This document shows, piece after piece, positions 47,332 to 56,480 of a stretch of 64,000 bases of DNA. The notes beneath the pieces were generated by a model, which did no database searches, was not told the origin of the DNA, and saw only the letters and a program-made list of their open reading frames with translations. Made by a program: the position numbers and the translations under genes. Source of the stretch: Prescottella agglutinans (GTDB taxonomy: Bacteria; Actinomycetota; Actinomycetes; Mycobacteriales; Mycobacteriaceae). The stretch lies in contig NZ_RKLP01000001.1 in assembly GCF_004011865.1 (NCBI RefSeq), positions 682,001-746,000 of the forward strand, given 5' to 3'. Each line of letters starts with the position of its first letter. The first letter of the stretch is position 1.

Positions 47332-49497
47332 TCAGCCGTGGGAGAACTTGATGTTCGGCAGGGCCTTGCGCAGCCAGTTCGGCGACCACCAGGCCGCGTT
47401 CCCGGTCAGCCGCAGCAGCACCGGCAGCAGCACCAGGCGGATCAGGACGGCGTCGAGCAGGACCGCGATGCCCAGCAGGATGCCCATCTCCTTCGGCGGC
47501 AGCGGTTCGGCCAGCGCGAAGCTGAAGAACACGCCCACCATGACGGCCGCGGCCGCGAAGATGACCCGCCCGGAGTGCGCCATGCCCGAGATCTGGGCGC
47601 CGCGCGCATTGCCGGTCGTCTCGTACTGCTCCTTGACCGTCGACAGCAGGAACACCGTGTAGTCCATCGCGATCGCGAAGATCATCGCGAAGAAGAACAC
47701 CGGACCCCAGCCGTCGAGAAAGCCCTGCGGGGTGAAGCCGAGCAGGTCGGACAGGTGCCCGTCCTGGAAGATCAGCTTCGACGCACCGAACGCCGCACCG
47801 GTCGAGAGCAGGCTCACGACGGTGCCGATCAGCGAGACCAGCGGGGCCTGCAGCGCCACGAGCAGCAGCAGGAAGCCCAGCACCAGGATCACGCCGATCA
47901 CCAGCGGCAGGTAGTCGTTGAGCGCCTGCTGCAGGTCCAGGTTCTCCGCCGGCGCGCCACCGACCAGGGCGCTGTCGGGCAGTTCCGCCCGCAGCGTGTC
48001 GAGCGTGCCGCCCAGCGCCGGGTCCGACGGGTCGACGGTCGGCAGGGCCTGCATCATCACCAGGTCGGAGCCGTCCATCGCCGGCATCGCGGGCGTCACC
48101 GCGGCCACGCCGTCGACGGACGCCGCGGTCTCGGCGGCGGCCTGCGCGTCCGCGGACGGAACCACGATCTGCAGTGCGCCCGGCGCACCGATGCCCATCT
48201 GCTCCTGCACCAGTTCGTAGCCCTGACGCACGGCCGCGTCCTCGGGGACCACCTGGATCGACGGCATCGCGACCTTCAGGCCGAGCACCGGGATCGCCAG
48301 TCCGACGAGGATCGCGACGGACGCGACCGCGAACGGCCACGGGTGCCGGTCCAGCAGCTTGCCCCACTTGGTGAACAGCGGCGAGCCGTCGGTCTCGGCC
48401 TGCTGCTTCTTGGCGTACGGCAGCGAACCGGCGTTGACCTTGCGGCCCAGCTTGCCGAGGACCGCGGGCAGCAGCGTCAGCGTCGCGGCGAGCACGAACA
48501 CGACCGCGAGCATGATGCCGACCGCCATCGTCCGCACCGCGGGTGCGGGCACCAGCAGCACCGCCGACAGGCTCACCAGCACCGTCAGCCCGGACAGCAG
48601 CACGGCCTTGCCGGCGGTGTCCATGGTCTCGGCGACCGCGAGGCGCGCGTTCGCGTTCTTGCGCAGCGCGTCCCGGAAGCGGACGACGAGGAACAGCGCG
48701 TAGTCGATGCCGAGCGCGAGCGCGAACATCATCGCGAAGTTCATGGCCCACACCGAGATCGGCGTGATCTCGTTGAGCAGCACCAGCGCACCGGCGGACG
48801 CGACCAGACCGGCCATCGTCAGCAGCAGCGGCAGTCCGGCGGCGACGAGGGAGCCGAATGCGAGCACCATGATGCCGAGCGTGACCGGCCACGAGAACAT
48901 CTCCGCCTTGATCATGGCGTCGTGGTTGGCCTTGTTGAAGTCGCTCCACAGCGCCGACGCACCGGTCGGGTAGACGTCGATGCCGTCGCCGGAGAGCGCC
49001 TTCAGGTCACCGCCGAGGTCGTCGACGGCGCGCACCATGTCGTCGGTGTTCGCGTTCGCGCCGGCGACCAGGATCCCGGTGTGCCCGTCGGGGCTGATCG
49101 TCATGCCGGGCTGCGGCGGGATCACCTCGCCGATGCGGGCGTCGGCGGTGAGCACCGACGTCGCCTCGCCGAGCACCTGCTGCACGGCGGGGTCGTCGAG
49201 CGGCTTGTCGTCCGAGTGGACGACGACCTGGATCGCCGACGACGCGTTGCCGCCGAAGTGCTCCTGCGCGAGCTCGCGCACCTGCACCGACTCGGAACCG
49301 TTGGCCTGCCAGCCGGCACCGGCCAGCGAGCTGAACACCGACGGCGCCGCGGCGCCGAGGGCGACGACCAGCACGAGCCACGCGGTGATCACCCATTTGA
49401 AGTTGTCGGCCATCGCGGCGCCGAGCCGGGCGAGTGGGCCGCCGACGGACTCGGTGGATGGCGGCGGGGAATCCTGCCGCTGTCCGGTGGTGGTCAT
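47332..49497 (-). CDS. MMPL/RND-family transporter
   Basis: A 721-residue membrane protein with about a dozen spans in two halves, each with a large extracytoplasmic loop (residues ~60-190 and ~395-530). The first half carries LALGIDYALFLVVRFRD and the second FAIAMDYTVFLL, the Asp-Tyr proton-relay pairs of MmpL proteins. The cargo is unknown; homologues export lipids or peptides. It starts 125 nt from a CstR-like operator and is separated from the rhodanese operon by a terminator, so it appears to be its own transcript in the sulfur island. Confidence 0.9.
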   Translation of the reverse strand: MTTTGQRQDSPPPSTESVGGPLARLGAAMADNFKWVITAWLVLVVALGAAAPSVFSSLAGAGWQANGSESVQVRELAQEHFGGNASSAIQVVVHSDDKPLDDPAVQQVLGEATSVLTADARIGEVIPPQPGMTISPDGHTGILVAGANANTDDMVRAVDDLGGDLKALSGDGIDVYPTGASALWSDFNKANHDAMIKAEMFSWPVTLGIMVLAFGSLVAAGLPLLLTMAGLVASAGALVLLNEITPISVWAMNFAMMFALALGIDYALFLVVRFRDALRKNANARLAVAETMDTAGKAVLLSGLTVLVSLSAVLLVPAPAVRTMAVGIMLAVVFVLAATLTLLPAVLGKLGRKVNAGSLPYAKKQQAETDGSPLFTKWGKLLDRHPWPFAVASVAILVGLAIPVLGLKVAMPSIQVVPEDAAVRQGYELVQEQMGIGAPGALQIVVPSADAQAAAETAASVDGVAAVTPAMPAMDGSDLVMMQALPTVDPSDPALGGTLDTLRAELPDSALVGGAPAENLDLQQALNDYLPLVIGVILVLGFLLLLVALQAPLVSLIGTVVSLLSTGAAFGASKLIFQDGHLSDLLGFTPQGFLDGWGPVFFFAMIFAIAMDYTVFLLSTVKEQYETTGNARGAQISGMAHSGRVIFAAAAVMVGVFFSFALAEPLPPKEMGILLGIAVLLDAVLIRLVLLPVLLRLTGNAAWWSPNWLRKALPNIKFSHG

Positions 49498-49541
49498 GGG
49501 AGATGCCTTTCGGTGTGGTGAATGTTGGGTTCCGGTCGTCC

Positions 49542-49604
49542 CGCGTTTTGCGCACTTGTCGCGGTTCCCGGGCTGAGATTCGCGCCATAAGTGCGCAAAA
49601 CGCG
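49542..49604. repeat. Long dispersed palindrome, copy 2
   Basis: CGCGTTTTGCGCACTT (49542-49557) and AAGTGCGCAAAACGCG (49589-49604) are perfect 16-bp arms around 31 nt. The arms include the 14-bp arms of the element at 26770, and the first 18 nt of the centre still agree at most positions (TCGCGGTTCCCGGGCTG here, GCGCTGATCCCGACCTG there). It lies between the MMPL gene and its operator. Confidence 0.85.
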
Positions 49605-49622
49605 AAGGGGGCGGGGATGAAA

Positions 49623-49638
49623 ATACGGGTGGGGGTAT
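49623..49638. promoter_or_regulatory. CstR-type operator before the MMPL gene
   Basis: ATACGGGTGGGGGTAT: one intact half-site (GGGGTAT) and one weaker (ATACGGG). It is placed after the terminator of the rhodanese operon and upstream of the MMPL gene, with copy 2 of the palindrome between them. Confidence 0.55.
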
Positions 49639-49655
49639 ATGGGAGAGTTAAAGAG

Positions 49656-49690
49656 AACCCGGTCGAGAACCACTCGGTTTCGACCGGGTT
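49656..49690 (-). terminator. Terminator of the rhodanese operon
   Basis: AACCCGGTCGA (49656-49666) pairs with TCGACCGGGTT (49680-49690), 11 perfect bp, and the loop adds GAACC/GGTTT. On the minus strand it is followed by CTCTTTAAC. It is 10 nt beyond the rhodanese stop. Confidence 0.8.
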
Positions 49691-49699
49691 CGGGTGGGA

Positions 49700-50008
49700 C
49701 TAGTTGCCGGACTCCACGGCGCGACCGGACTGCAGCCAGGCCATGGTGCCGCCGGCGACGTTGACCGCGTCGACGCCCCGGGCCTCGAGGTACTGCGCGG
49801 CCTGGGCGCTGCGGCCACCGGCCGCGCAGATGACGTACACGGTGCCGTCGGCCGGAACCTCGTCGACGCGCGCGACGAACTCGCTCAGCGGGATCAGGAC
49901 GGCGCCGGGCACCCGCGCCTCGGCGAACTCGTCCGCCTCACGGACGTCGACGAGCGGGGCGCCGGTGGCCAGCACCGCTTCGAGTTCAGTCACGTCAATT
50001 TCGCGCAT
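49700..50008 (-). CDS. Single-domain rhodanese
   Basis: A 102-residue sulfurtransferase starting at ATG 50008. The active-site loop is VICAAGGRSA, with the persulfide-forming Cys, after EADEFAEARVPGAVLIPLSEF, the rhodanese CH2-type motif. It moves sulfane sulfur between thiols. It follows the CoA-disulfide reductase fusion by 29 nt and must share its transcript and operator. Confidence 0.93.
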   Translation of the reverse strand: MREIDVTELEAVLATGAPLVDVREADEFAEARVPGAVLIPLSEFVARVDEVPADGTVYVICAAGGRSAQAAQYLEARGVDAVNVAGGTMAWLQSGRAVESGN

Positions 50009-50037
50009 AGGGGGTTCCTTCCGAATGTTCAGGGGGG

Positions 50038-51678
50038 TCACGAGACGCCGGCCGGCGCCTTGGCGCGCTGCCCTGCATCCCACGTCTTGTATCCGCCGTC
50101 GAGGTTGGCCGCGGGTCGGCCGAGCCCGGCGAGCAGGCGCACCGCGGTGTGGCCGCGCTGGCCCACCTGGCAGTGCACGATCAGGTCACCGGCCGGCAGT
50201 TCGCCGACCCGGTCCCTGAGCTCGTCGAGCGGGACGTTGACGGCGCCCGGGACGGCGCCGGCCGCGAACTCGTCGGCGGTGCGGACGTCGACGAGCGACG
50301 CGCCACCGGCGACCAGGGTATCGAGTTCGTGCCACTGGACCGTGCGGGTGGAGTCGGTGCGCAGGTTGTCGGCGATGTAGCCGAGCATGTTCACCGGATC
50401 CTTGGCCGAGCCGAACTGCGGCGCGTAGGCCAGCTCGAGATCGGCCAGGTCGGACGCGGTCAGCCCACCGGCCATCGCGGTGGCGACGACGTCGATGCGC
50501 TTGTCCACGCCCTCGCCGCCCACGGCCTGGGCGCCGAGGATGGCGTCGGTCTCCGGGTCGACGAGCAGCTTGATCGCCATCTGCTGCGCGCCCGGGTAAT
50601 AGCCGGCGTGCGACTGCGGGTGCGTATGAATGGCCCGGTAGGGGCGACCCGACGCGCGCAGCCGCTTCTCGTTCCAGCCGGTCGCGGTGACGATCAGACC
50701 GAACACCCCGACGACGGCCGTGCCCGACGACGACTTGGCCCGCACCGGACGGCCCGCGATGACGTCGGCCACCAGCCGACCCTGCCGGTTGGCCGGGTTG
50801 GCGAGCGGGATCATCGCGGCGCCGCCGCCGACCGCGTCACGCTTCTCGACGGCGTCGCCGACGGCGAAGATGTGCGGGACCGAGGTACGCATCTGGTCGT
50901 CGACCACGACGCCGCCCCGCTCCCCCAGGTCGGCGCCGACCATCTTCGCGAGCGCGTTCTCGGGCCGGACGCCGATCGCCATGACGACGACGTCGGCCGG
51001 GAGCGTGCGCCCGTCCGCCAGGTCGGCGGTGGCGTCACCGATCGCGGTCAGCTGGGTGCCGAGTTCGAGGCGGACGCCGTTCTCGCGCATCCGGTCGGCG
51101 ACCGGGGCCGCCATCTCGGGATCGAGCGGGGCGAGCACCTGGTCGGCGAGTTCGACAACGGTGACGTCGAGGTCGCGGTGGCGCAGGTTCTCGGCCAGTT
51201 CGACGCCGATGAACCCGGCGCCGACGATGACGGCGCTGCGGGCCGACGACATCTGCTCGACGAGACGGTCGACGTCCTCGACGTCGCGCAGGATCAGCGC
51301 GCGTTCGACGCCGGGCAGCGGCGGCACGATTGGGCTTGCGCCGGTGCTCAGGACCAGTTCGTCGTAGCTCTCGACGTAGGTGTCGCCCGACGCGAGGTCG
51401 TGGACGGTGACGGTGCGGGCGTCGGGGTCGATCGCGGCGACCTCGCTGCGGACGCGGACGTCGAGCCGGAAGCGCGCCCCGAGGCTCTCGGGCGTCTGCA
51501 GCAGCAGTTCGTCGCGGTCCTCGATGACGCCACCGGCGTAGTACGGCAGACCGCAGTTCGCGAACGACACGTGCGCGCCGCGCTCGAACACGATGATCTC
51601 CGCCGACTCGTCCAGACGACGCATGCGGGTGGCCGCGGACATTCCGCCGGCGACACCTCCGACGATGACAACCTTCAC
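50038..51678 (-). CDS. CoA-disulfide/persulfide reductase with C-terminal rhodanese domain
   Basis: A 546-residue fusion. Residues 1-~440 form a FAD-dependent reductase: GGVAGGMSAATRMRRL for FAD, the single redox Cys in SFANCGLPYYAGG (about residue 43), an NAD(P)H motif AVIVGAGFIGVEL and FAVGDAVE. Residues ~455-546 are a rhodanese domain with active-site Cys in IVHCQVGQRG. Such CoADR-Rhd enzymes reduce CoA persulfide or polysulfide and are targets of CstR in other bacteria. The GTG at 51678 follows AGGAGG. A clear operator lies 30 nt upstream. Confidence 0.93.
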   Translation of the reverse strand: MKVVIVGGVAGGMSAATRMRRLDESAEIIVFERGAHVSFANCGLPYYAGGVIEDRDELLLQTPESLGARFRLDVRVRSEVAAIDPDARTVTVHDLASGDTYVESYDELVLSTGASPIVPPLPGVERALILRDVEDVDRLVEQMSSARSAVIVGAGFIGVELAENLRHRDLDVTVVELADQVLAPLDPEMAAPVADRMRENGVRLELGTQLTAIGDATADLADGRTLPADVVVMAIGVRPENALAKMVGADLGERGGVVVDDQMRTSVPHIFAVGDAVEKRDAVGGGAAMIPLANPANRQGRLVADVIAGRPVRAKSSSGTAVVGVFGLIVTATGWNEKRLRASGRPYRAIHTHPQSHAGYYPGAQQMAIKLLVDPETDAILGAQAVGGEGVDKRIDVVATAMAGGLTASDLADLELAYAPQFGSAKDPVNMLGYIADNLRTDSTRTVQWHELDTLVAGGASLVDVRTADEFAAGAVPGAVNVPLDELRDRVGELPAGDLIVHCQVGQRGHTAVRLLAGLGRPAANLDGGYKTWDAGQRAKAPAGVS

Positions 51679-51707
51679 GATCTACCTCCTCGATGTTGCG
51701 GACGACT

Positions 51708-51723
51708 ATACCCCAGGGGGTAT
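51708..51723. promoter_or_regulatory. CstR-type operator before the CoADR-rhodanese operon
   Basis: ATACCCC-AG-GGGGTAT is a perfect 7-bp dyad 30 nt upstream of the CoADR start, in the gap to dnaE2. It is the best copy of the three in this island. Confidence 0.78.
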
Positions 51724-51745
51724 CCGACAGGGTGTGAAGCCGCTC

Positions 51746-54700
51746 TCAGCGGAAGTCCCGAGACCTGGTCGACATCCGCAGGTCCATGAGCTGGAGATGA
51801 TCGGCGACGACGGTCACCGCGCCTTCCGCGTTCTGCACCCGCCCGCGCACCAGCAACGCCGGGGCGCTGGTGGCGAGCTTGCGGTACTTCGCCCACAGTC
51901 CAACCGAGCACACGACGTTGACCATTCCGGTCTCGTCCTCGAGGTTGAGGAAGGTCACACCGGCGGCGGTCGCGGGCCGCTGCCGGTGCGTCACCGCACC
52001 CCCGACCAGCACCCGGTCCCCGTCCGGCACGTCCAGCAGCCGCGACGCCGGGAGCACGCCCAGCGTGTCGAGTTGGGGGCGCAGGAACTCCGTCGGGTAG
52101 CTGTCCGGCGAGACCCCCGTGGCCCACACATCGGCCGCGGCGAGTTCGAGGTCGCTCATGCCCGGGAGGGCGGGCGCGCGGGTGGATGCCCCCGTGCCCG
52201 GCAACCGGTCCGGGCGCTCCCCCGATGCCGCGCCGGCCGCCCACAGGGCCTCGCGCCGGGACAGACCGAAGCAGCCCAGAGCCCCGGCCGTCGCGAGGGA
52301 CTCGACCTGCGCGGTGGTCAGTTCGATCCGGCCGGTCAGATCCAGGATCGACCGGAACGGCCCGCCCTCGGCGCGGGCCCGGGCGATGCGTTCGGCGAGA
52401 TCGGCGCCGATGCCCCGCACCTCACCCAGCCCCAGCCGCACCTCGGTGCCGTGCGCCTCGAGGGTGGCGTGCGCGAGGCTGGCGTTGACGTCGGCCCCGT
52501 GCACCCGCACCCCGTGCCGCCGGGCGTCGGCGACGAGGGACTGAGGCGAGTAGAAACCCATCGGCTGGGCGCGCAGCAGTCCCGCGCAGAAGGCCGCCGG
52601 GTGATGCAGCTTGAACCACGACGAGTAGAAGACCAGCGACGCGAAGGACTGCGAATGGCTTTCGGGGAAGCCGAAGTTCGCGAACGCGTACAGCTTGTCG
52701 TAGATCCGGTCGGCGACGTCGCCGGTGATGCCGTGCAACTCCCGCATGCCGTCGTAGAGCCGTCCGCGCAGGCGCTCCATCTTCTCGGGCGACCGCTTGG
52801 AGCCCATCGCCCGCCGCAACTGGTCGGCCTCGGCGGCGGTGAATCCGGCGGCGTCGACGGCCATCTGCATGAGCTGTTCCTGGAACAGCGGCACCCCCAG
52901 CGTGCGCTTCAGTGCCTTCTCGAGGCAGGGGTGGTCGTAGGTGACGGGTTCGCGGCCGTTGCGACGACGGATGTAGGGGTGCACCGAGCCGCCCTGGATC
53001 GGCCCGGGCCGGATGAGCGCGACCTCGACGACGAGGTCGTAGAAGTTGCGAGGCTTCAGGCGCGGCAGCGTCGCCATCTGGGCCCGCGATTCCACCTGGA
53101 ACACGCCCACCGAGTCGGCACGCTGCAGCATCTCGTAGACCGCCCGCTCGGACAGGTCGAGCCTCGCCAGGTCCACCTCGATGCCCTTGTGCTCGGCCAC
53201 CAGGTCGATCATGTAATGCAGGGCCGAGAGCATGCCGAGGCCCAGCAGGTCGAACTTCACCAATCCCACTGCGGCACAGTCGTCCTTGTCCCACTGCAGG
53301 ACGCTGCGGTTCTCCATGCGCGCCCACTCCACCGGGCACACGTCGGCGATGGGCCGGTCGCAGATCACCATGCCGCCGGAGTGGATGCCGAGGTGCCGGG
53401 GAAAGCCCTCGATCTGCGCGGCCAGCTCCAGCACCGCCGGCGGGATGTCCGTCCCCGTCTCGCCGCCCACGCCGGTCCAGCGGCTGACCTGTTTGCTCCA
53501 CGCGTCCTGCTGCCCCTGCGAGAAGCCGAGCGCCCGCGCCATGTCCCGCACCGACGACTTGCCGCGGTAGGTGATGACGTTGGCGACCTGCGCGGCGTAC
53601 TCGCGGCCATACTTGGCGTAGACGTGCTGGATCGCCTCCTCGCGACGGTCGGATTCGATGTCGACGTCGATGTCGGGTGGGCCGTCGCGTTCGGGCGAGA
53701 GGAATCGCTCGAACAGCAACTGGTTGCGCACCGGGTCGACGTTGGTGATCCCGATCGCGTAGCAGACGGCCGAGTTGGCGGCCGATCCCCTTCCCTGGCA
53801 GAGGATGTCGTTGTCCTTGCAGAACGAGACGATGTCGTGGACCACGAGGAAGTAGCCGGGGAAGGTCAGGCGTTCGATGATCCCGAGTTCGTGTTCGATC
53901 TGCGCGTACGCCGCCGGGTTGGACGACGGCGGACCATACCGACGGCGTGCGCCCTGCATGGTCAGCTCGCGCAGCCAACTCGCCTCGGTGTGCCCGTCCG
54001 GGACGTCGAACGGCGGCAGTTTCGGCGCGATGAGCCGCAGGTCGAACGCGCACTCGAGCCCCAACTCGGCGGCCCCCGAGACGGCCTGCGGGTAGCGCGC
54101 GAACAGCCGTGCCATCTCGGCCCCGGACCGCAGGTGCGCACCCCCGGTGGGCGCGAGCCAGCCCGCGGCCTCGTCGAGGCTCTGCCGGGCCCGCACCGCG
54201 GCCATCGCCATCGCGAGCCGCCGCCGGGGCGGCCCGGCGAAGTGCGCCGCGGTGGACGCGATGACGGGAAGACCTTGGCGTGCGGCGATTTCCGCGAGCA
54301 CCGCATTGATCTCGTCGTCCTCGGGTAGGCCGCGGTGGGTGAGTTCGACGGTGACCCGGTCGGCCCCGAACCGGTCGACGAGGTCGCGCAGCGCCGCCTC
54401 GGCGGCGTCGGGCCCGCCCGCGGTGAGCGCGCTGCGCACGTGCCCCTTGCGGCACCCGGTGAGGATCTGCCAGTACCCGCCGGCCGCCTCGGCGAGCGCG
54501 TCGTAGTCGTAACGCGGCTTGCCCTTCTCCCCACCGGCGAGGTGCGCGGCCGCGATCTGCCGGGACAGCCGCCGGTAGCCCTCCTGCCCGCGGGCCAGCA
54601 CCAGCAGGTGCGTGCCGTCGGGGTCCGGGATACCGGTGCGCGGCGCGGCGCCCAGGGACAGTTCGGCACCGAACACCGTCCGCATGCCCAGTTCCTTCGC

Positions 54701-55027
54701 CGCCTCGGCGAAGCGGACCACGCCGTACATCCCGTCGTGGTCGGTGAGCGCGATGGCGTCCAACCCGAGGCGCACCGCCTCCTCGACGAGTTCCTCGGGC
54801 GGGCTGGCGCCGTCGAGGAAACTGAAGGCCGAGTGGGTGTGCAGTTCCGCGTACGGCACGGTGGCGCCGACCGGACGCACAGCACCTTCGGTCAGGTACG
54901 CGCCGCGTTTGCGGGACCACGCCGGGCTGTCACTGCCGTCACCGGGGAACCGACCCTCGTGCCGCGGGCGCCCCGACAGCACCCGTTCCATCTCCGCCCA
55001 CGTCGGCGGACCGTTTCCCCAACCCAT
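51746..55027 (-). CDS. dnaE2: Error-prone DNA polymerase III alpha subunit
   Basis: A 1093-residue C-family polymerase used in damage-induced mutagenesis. Domains in order: PHP (ELHTHSAFSFLDGAS, residues ~54-68 from ATG 55027), palm with the catalytic Asp pair in PDIDVDIESDRREE, then a helix-hairpin-helix and a C-terminal OB fold. The length and the MGWGNGPPTWAEMERVL start are those of actinobacterial DnaE2, so ATG 55027 is chosen over ATG 55105. A perfect LexA box precedes it. The usual partners imuA' and imuB are not in this window. Confidence 0.96.
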   Translation of the reverse strand: MGWGNGPPTWAEMERVLSGRPRHEGRFPGDGSDSPAWSRKRGAYLTEGAVRPVGATVPYAELHTHSAFSFLDGASPPEELVEEAVRLGLDAIALTDHDGMYGVVRFAEAAKELGMRTVFGAELSLGAAPRTGIPDPDGTHLLVLARGQEGYRRLSRQIAAAHLAGGEKGKPRYDYDALAEAAGGYWQILTGCRKGHVRSALTAGGPDAAEAALRDLVDRFGADRVTVELTHRGLPEDDEINAVLAEIAARQGLPVIASTAAHFAGPPRRRLAMAMAAVRARQSLDEAAGWLAPTGGAHLRSGAEMARLFARYPQAVSGAAELGLECAFDLRLIAPKLPPFDVPDGHTEASWLRELTMQGARRRYGPPSSNPAAYAQIEHELGIIERLTFPGYFLVVHDIVSFCKDNDILCQGRGSAANSAVCYAIGITNVDPVRNQLLFERFLSPERDGPPDIDVDIESDRREEAIQHVYAKYGREYAAQVANVITYRGKSSVRDMARALGFSQGQQDAWSKQVSRWTGVGGETGTDIPPAVLELAAQIEGFPRHLGIHSGGMVICDRPIADVCPVEWARMENRSVLQWDKDDCAAVGLVKFDLLGLGMLSALHYMIDLVAEHKGIEVDLARLDLSERAVYEMLQRADSVGVFQVESRAQMATLPRLKPRNFYDLVVEVALIRPGPIQGGSVHPYIRRRNGREPVTYDHPCLEKALKRTLGVPLFQEQLMQMAVDAAGFTAAEADQLRRAMGSKRSPEKMERLRGRLYDGMRELHGITGDVADRIYDKLYAFANFGFPESHSQSFASLVFYSSWFKLHHPAAFCAGLLRAQPMGFYSPQSLVADARRHGVRVHGADVNASLAHATLEAHGTEVRLGLGEVRGIGADLAERIARARAEGGPFRSILDLTGRIELTTAQVESLATAGALGCFGLSRREALWAAGAASGERPDRLPGTGASTRAPALPGMSDLELAAADVWATGVSPDSYPTEFLRPQLDTLGVLPASRLLDVPDGDRVLVGGAVTHRQRPATAAGVTFLNLEDETGMVNVVCSVGLWAKYRKLATSAPALLVRGRVQNAEGAVTVVADHLQLMDLRMSTRSRDFR

Positions 55028-55108
55028 CCAGCTGCCACCTTCCCGCAGGACCCGGATCGGCGTCTGGGCCTGCGTGCACGGGAAGACGCGGAGGGGAAGA
55101 CGCATCTT

Positions 55109-55124
55109 TCGAACTCACGTTCGA
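55109..55124. promoter_or_regulatory. LexA (SOS) box of dnaE2
   Basis: TCGAAC-TCAC-GTTCGA matches the actinobacterial LexA consensus TCGAAC(N4)GTTCGA exactly. It lies 82 nt before the proposed dnaE2 start, so the gene should be DNA-damage induced. Confidence 0.9.
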
Positions 55125-55179
55125 GTGTGTCACGCGCGCCCGGCAGGGTCAACGAACGTGCCCCTGCCGGGCGGCGGCC

Positions 55180-56361
55180 TTACTGCCCCGAAGTGCGATA
55201 GGCAGTCGCTTCGAACTCGAGGTAGCCCCCGAGCGATGCGGGGTCGGCGAAGGGCAGAACCTGTGCGGCCCACATACCCGCGAGACCGCTGCGCCGGTCG
55301 ATCCAGTAGTAGAGGTTCGCGAGCCCGGCCCAGGCGAGCGAGCCGGCCGGCCGCCCGGTCGGCGCCGGCTCGTCGTTGACCATGAACGTGTACGCCCAGG
55401 ATTTGGGCTGCCCGGGGAAGAACTCGGCGTTGTTCGACAGCTCCGGTTCGACTCCGGGCAGCATCGTCACGCGCTGGCCGTCCAATCCGCTCACGACGGC
55501 CTGCTCCACCGTTTCGGGCGCGAGGACGCGACCGTGTTCGCCTGCACCGTCGTTCAGCCACATGCGGAGGAACTTGGTGTAGTCGCCCACCGTGGAGTAC
55601 AGGCCGTGACCACCCATGTGAACCTCGGGATCCTGCGGCAATACCAGGTCGAGCGGCTCGAGCACGCCGTCGGGCCGCCGCTGATGGATCGTCGCCCGCC
55701 GCTGCTCCATCGCATCGTCGAGCGTGAAAGCCGTGTCCGACATCCCCAGCGGGGCGAAGATGCGCTCGGACATCACGTCACCCAGACGCTCGCCCCGCAC
55801 AGCCTCGACGACCAGCCCTGCCCAGTCGATGTTCGAACCGTACTGCCAGCGCTCACCCGGATCGAACAGCAGCGGCGTCGTCAGCGCGGCCTTGGTGCCG
55901 GTGATGACGCTCGGCTGGCCGTGCTCGACCGTCAACCGGTGATAGGTCTCGTCGAAGAACGAGTATCCGAGTCCGGCGGTGTGCAGCAGCAGCATGCGCG
56001 TCGTGATCGCGCGTTCGGGCGCCCGCAGCACCGGCGCCCCATTCGTGTCGAAACCGTCGATCACCTCGAGCTTCCCGATCTCCGGAAGGTAGTTCGACGC
56101 CGGGGCATCGAGGTCGACGAGCCCTTCCTCCACGCACTGCAGCACTGCGGTGCCGGTGATCGCCTTCGTCGTCGAGAACATCGCGAAGACGGTGTCGGGC
56201 GTCATCGGCTGTGCATCGCCTACCGACCGCACTCCGGCCGAGCCCTCGTACACGGTCCCGTTCCGGTCGGTCAGCATCGCGACCACACCGGGCACCTGTC
56301 CGGCCCCGGCGCCGGTCACGCCGTCGAGCACGGAGTTCAGCTTCGAATCACGTTGTTCCAC
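55180..56361 (-). CDS. Beta-lactamase-family serine hydrolase (class C fold)
   Basis: A 393-residue hydrolase. The nucleophile is in [10 protein letters not shown] (SxxK), the Tyr motif in QYGSNIDW (YxN) and the third motif region around GGHGLYST. No signal peptide, so it is probably cytoplasmic and acts as an esterase or amidase rather than an antibiotic beta-lactamase. The GTG at 56361 follows GGGAGA. It lies downstream of, and in the same direction as, an AraC regulator (119-nt gap), which may control it. Confidence 0.85.
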   Translation of the reverse strand: MEQRDSKLNSVLDGVTGAGAGQVPGVVAMLTDRNGTVYEGSAGVRSVGDAQPMTPDTVFAMFSTTKAITGTAVLQCVEEGLVDLDAPASNYLPEIGKLEVIDGFDTNGAPVLRAPERAITTRMLLLHTAGLGYSFFDETYHRLTVEHGQPSVITGTKAALTTPLLFDPGERWQYGSNIDWAGLVVEAVRGERLGDVMSERIFAPLGMSDTAFTLDDAMEQRRATIHQRRPDGVLEPLDLVLPQDPEVHMGGHGLYSTVGDYTKFLRMWLNDGAGEHGRVLAPETVEQAVVSGLDGQRVTMLPGVEPELSNNAEFFPGQPKSWAYTFMVNDEPAPTGRPAGSLAWAGLANLYYWIDRRSGLAGMWAAQVLPFADPASLGGYLEFEATAYRTSGQ

Positions 56362-56480
56362 AGTATCTCTCCCACCAAGTGATGGCCTCGTACAGGAGAG
56401 CAACCTATGGACATTTCCGCGGCGCCCACGTCCTCGATCGGCAATGACCGTCTCGAACCGGCAGGTATCCGTGATCGGCG

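Noticed and set aside
55180-56361. Antibiotic-resistance beta-lactamase
   Set aside because: No signal peptide and class C-like esterase features; resistance is not supported.
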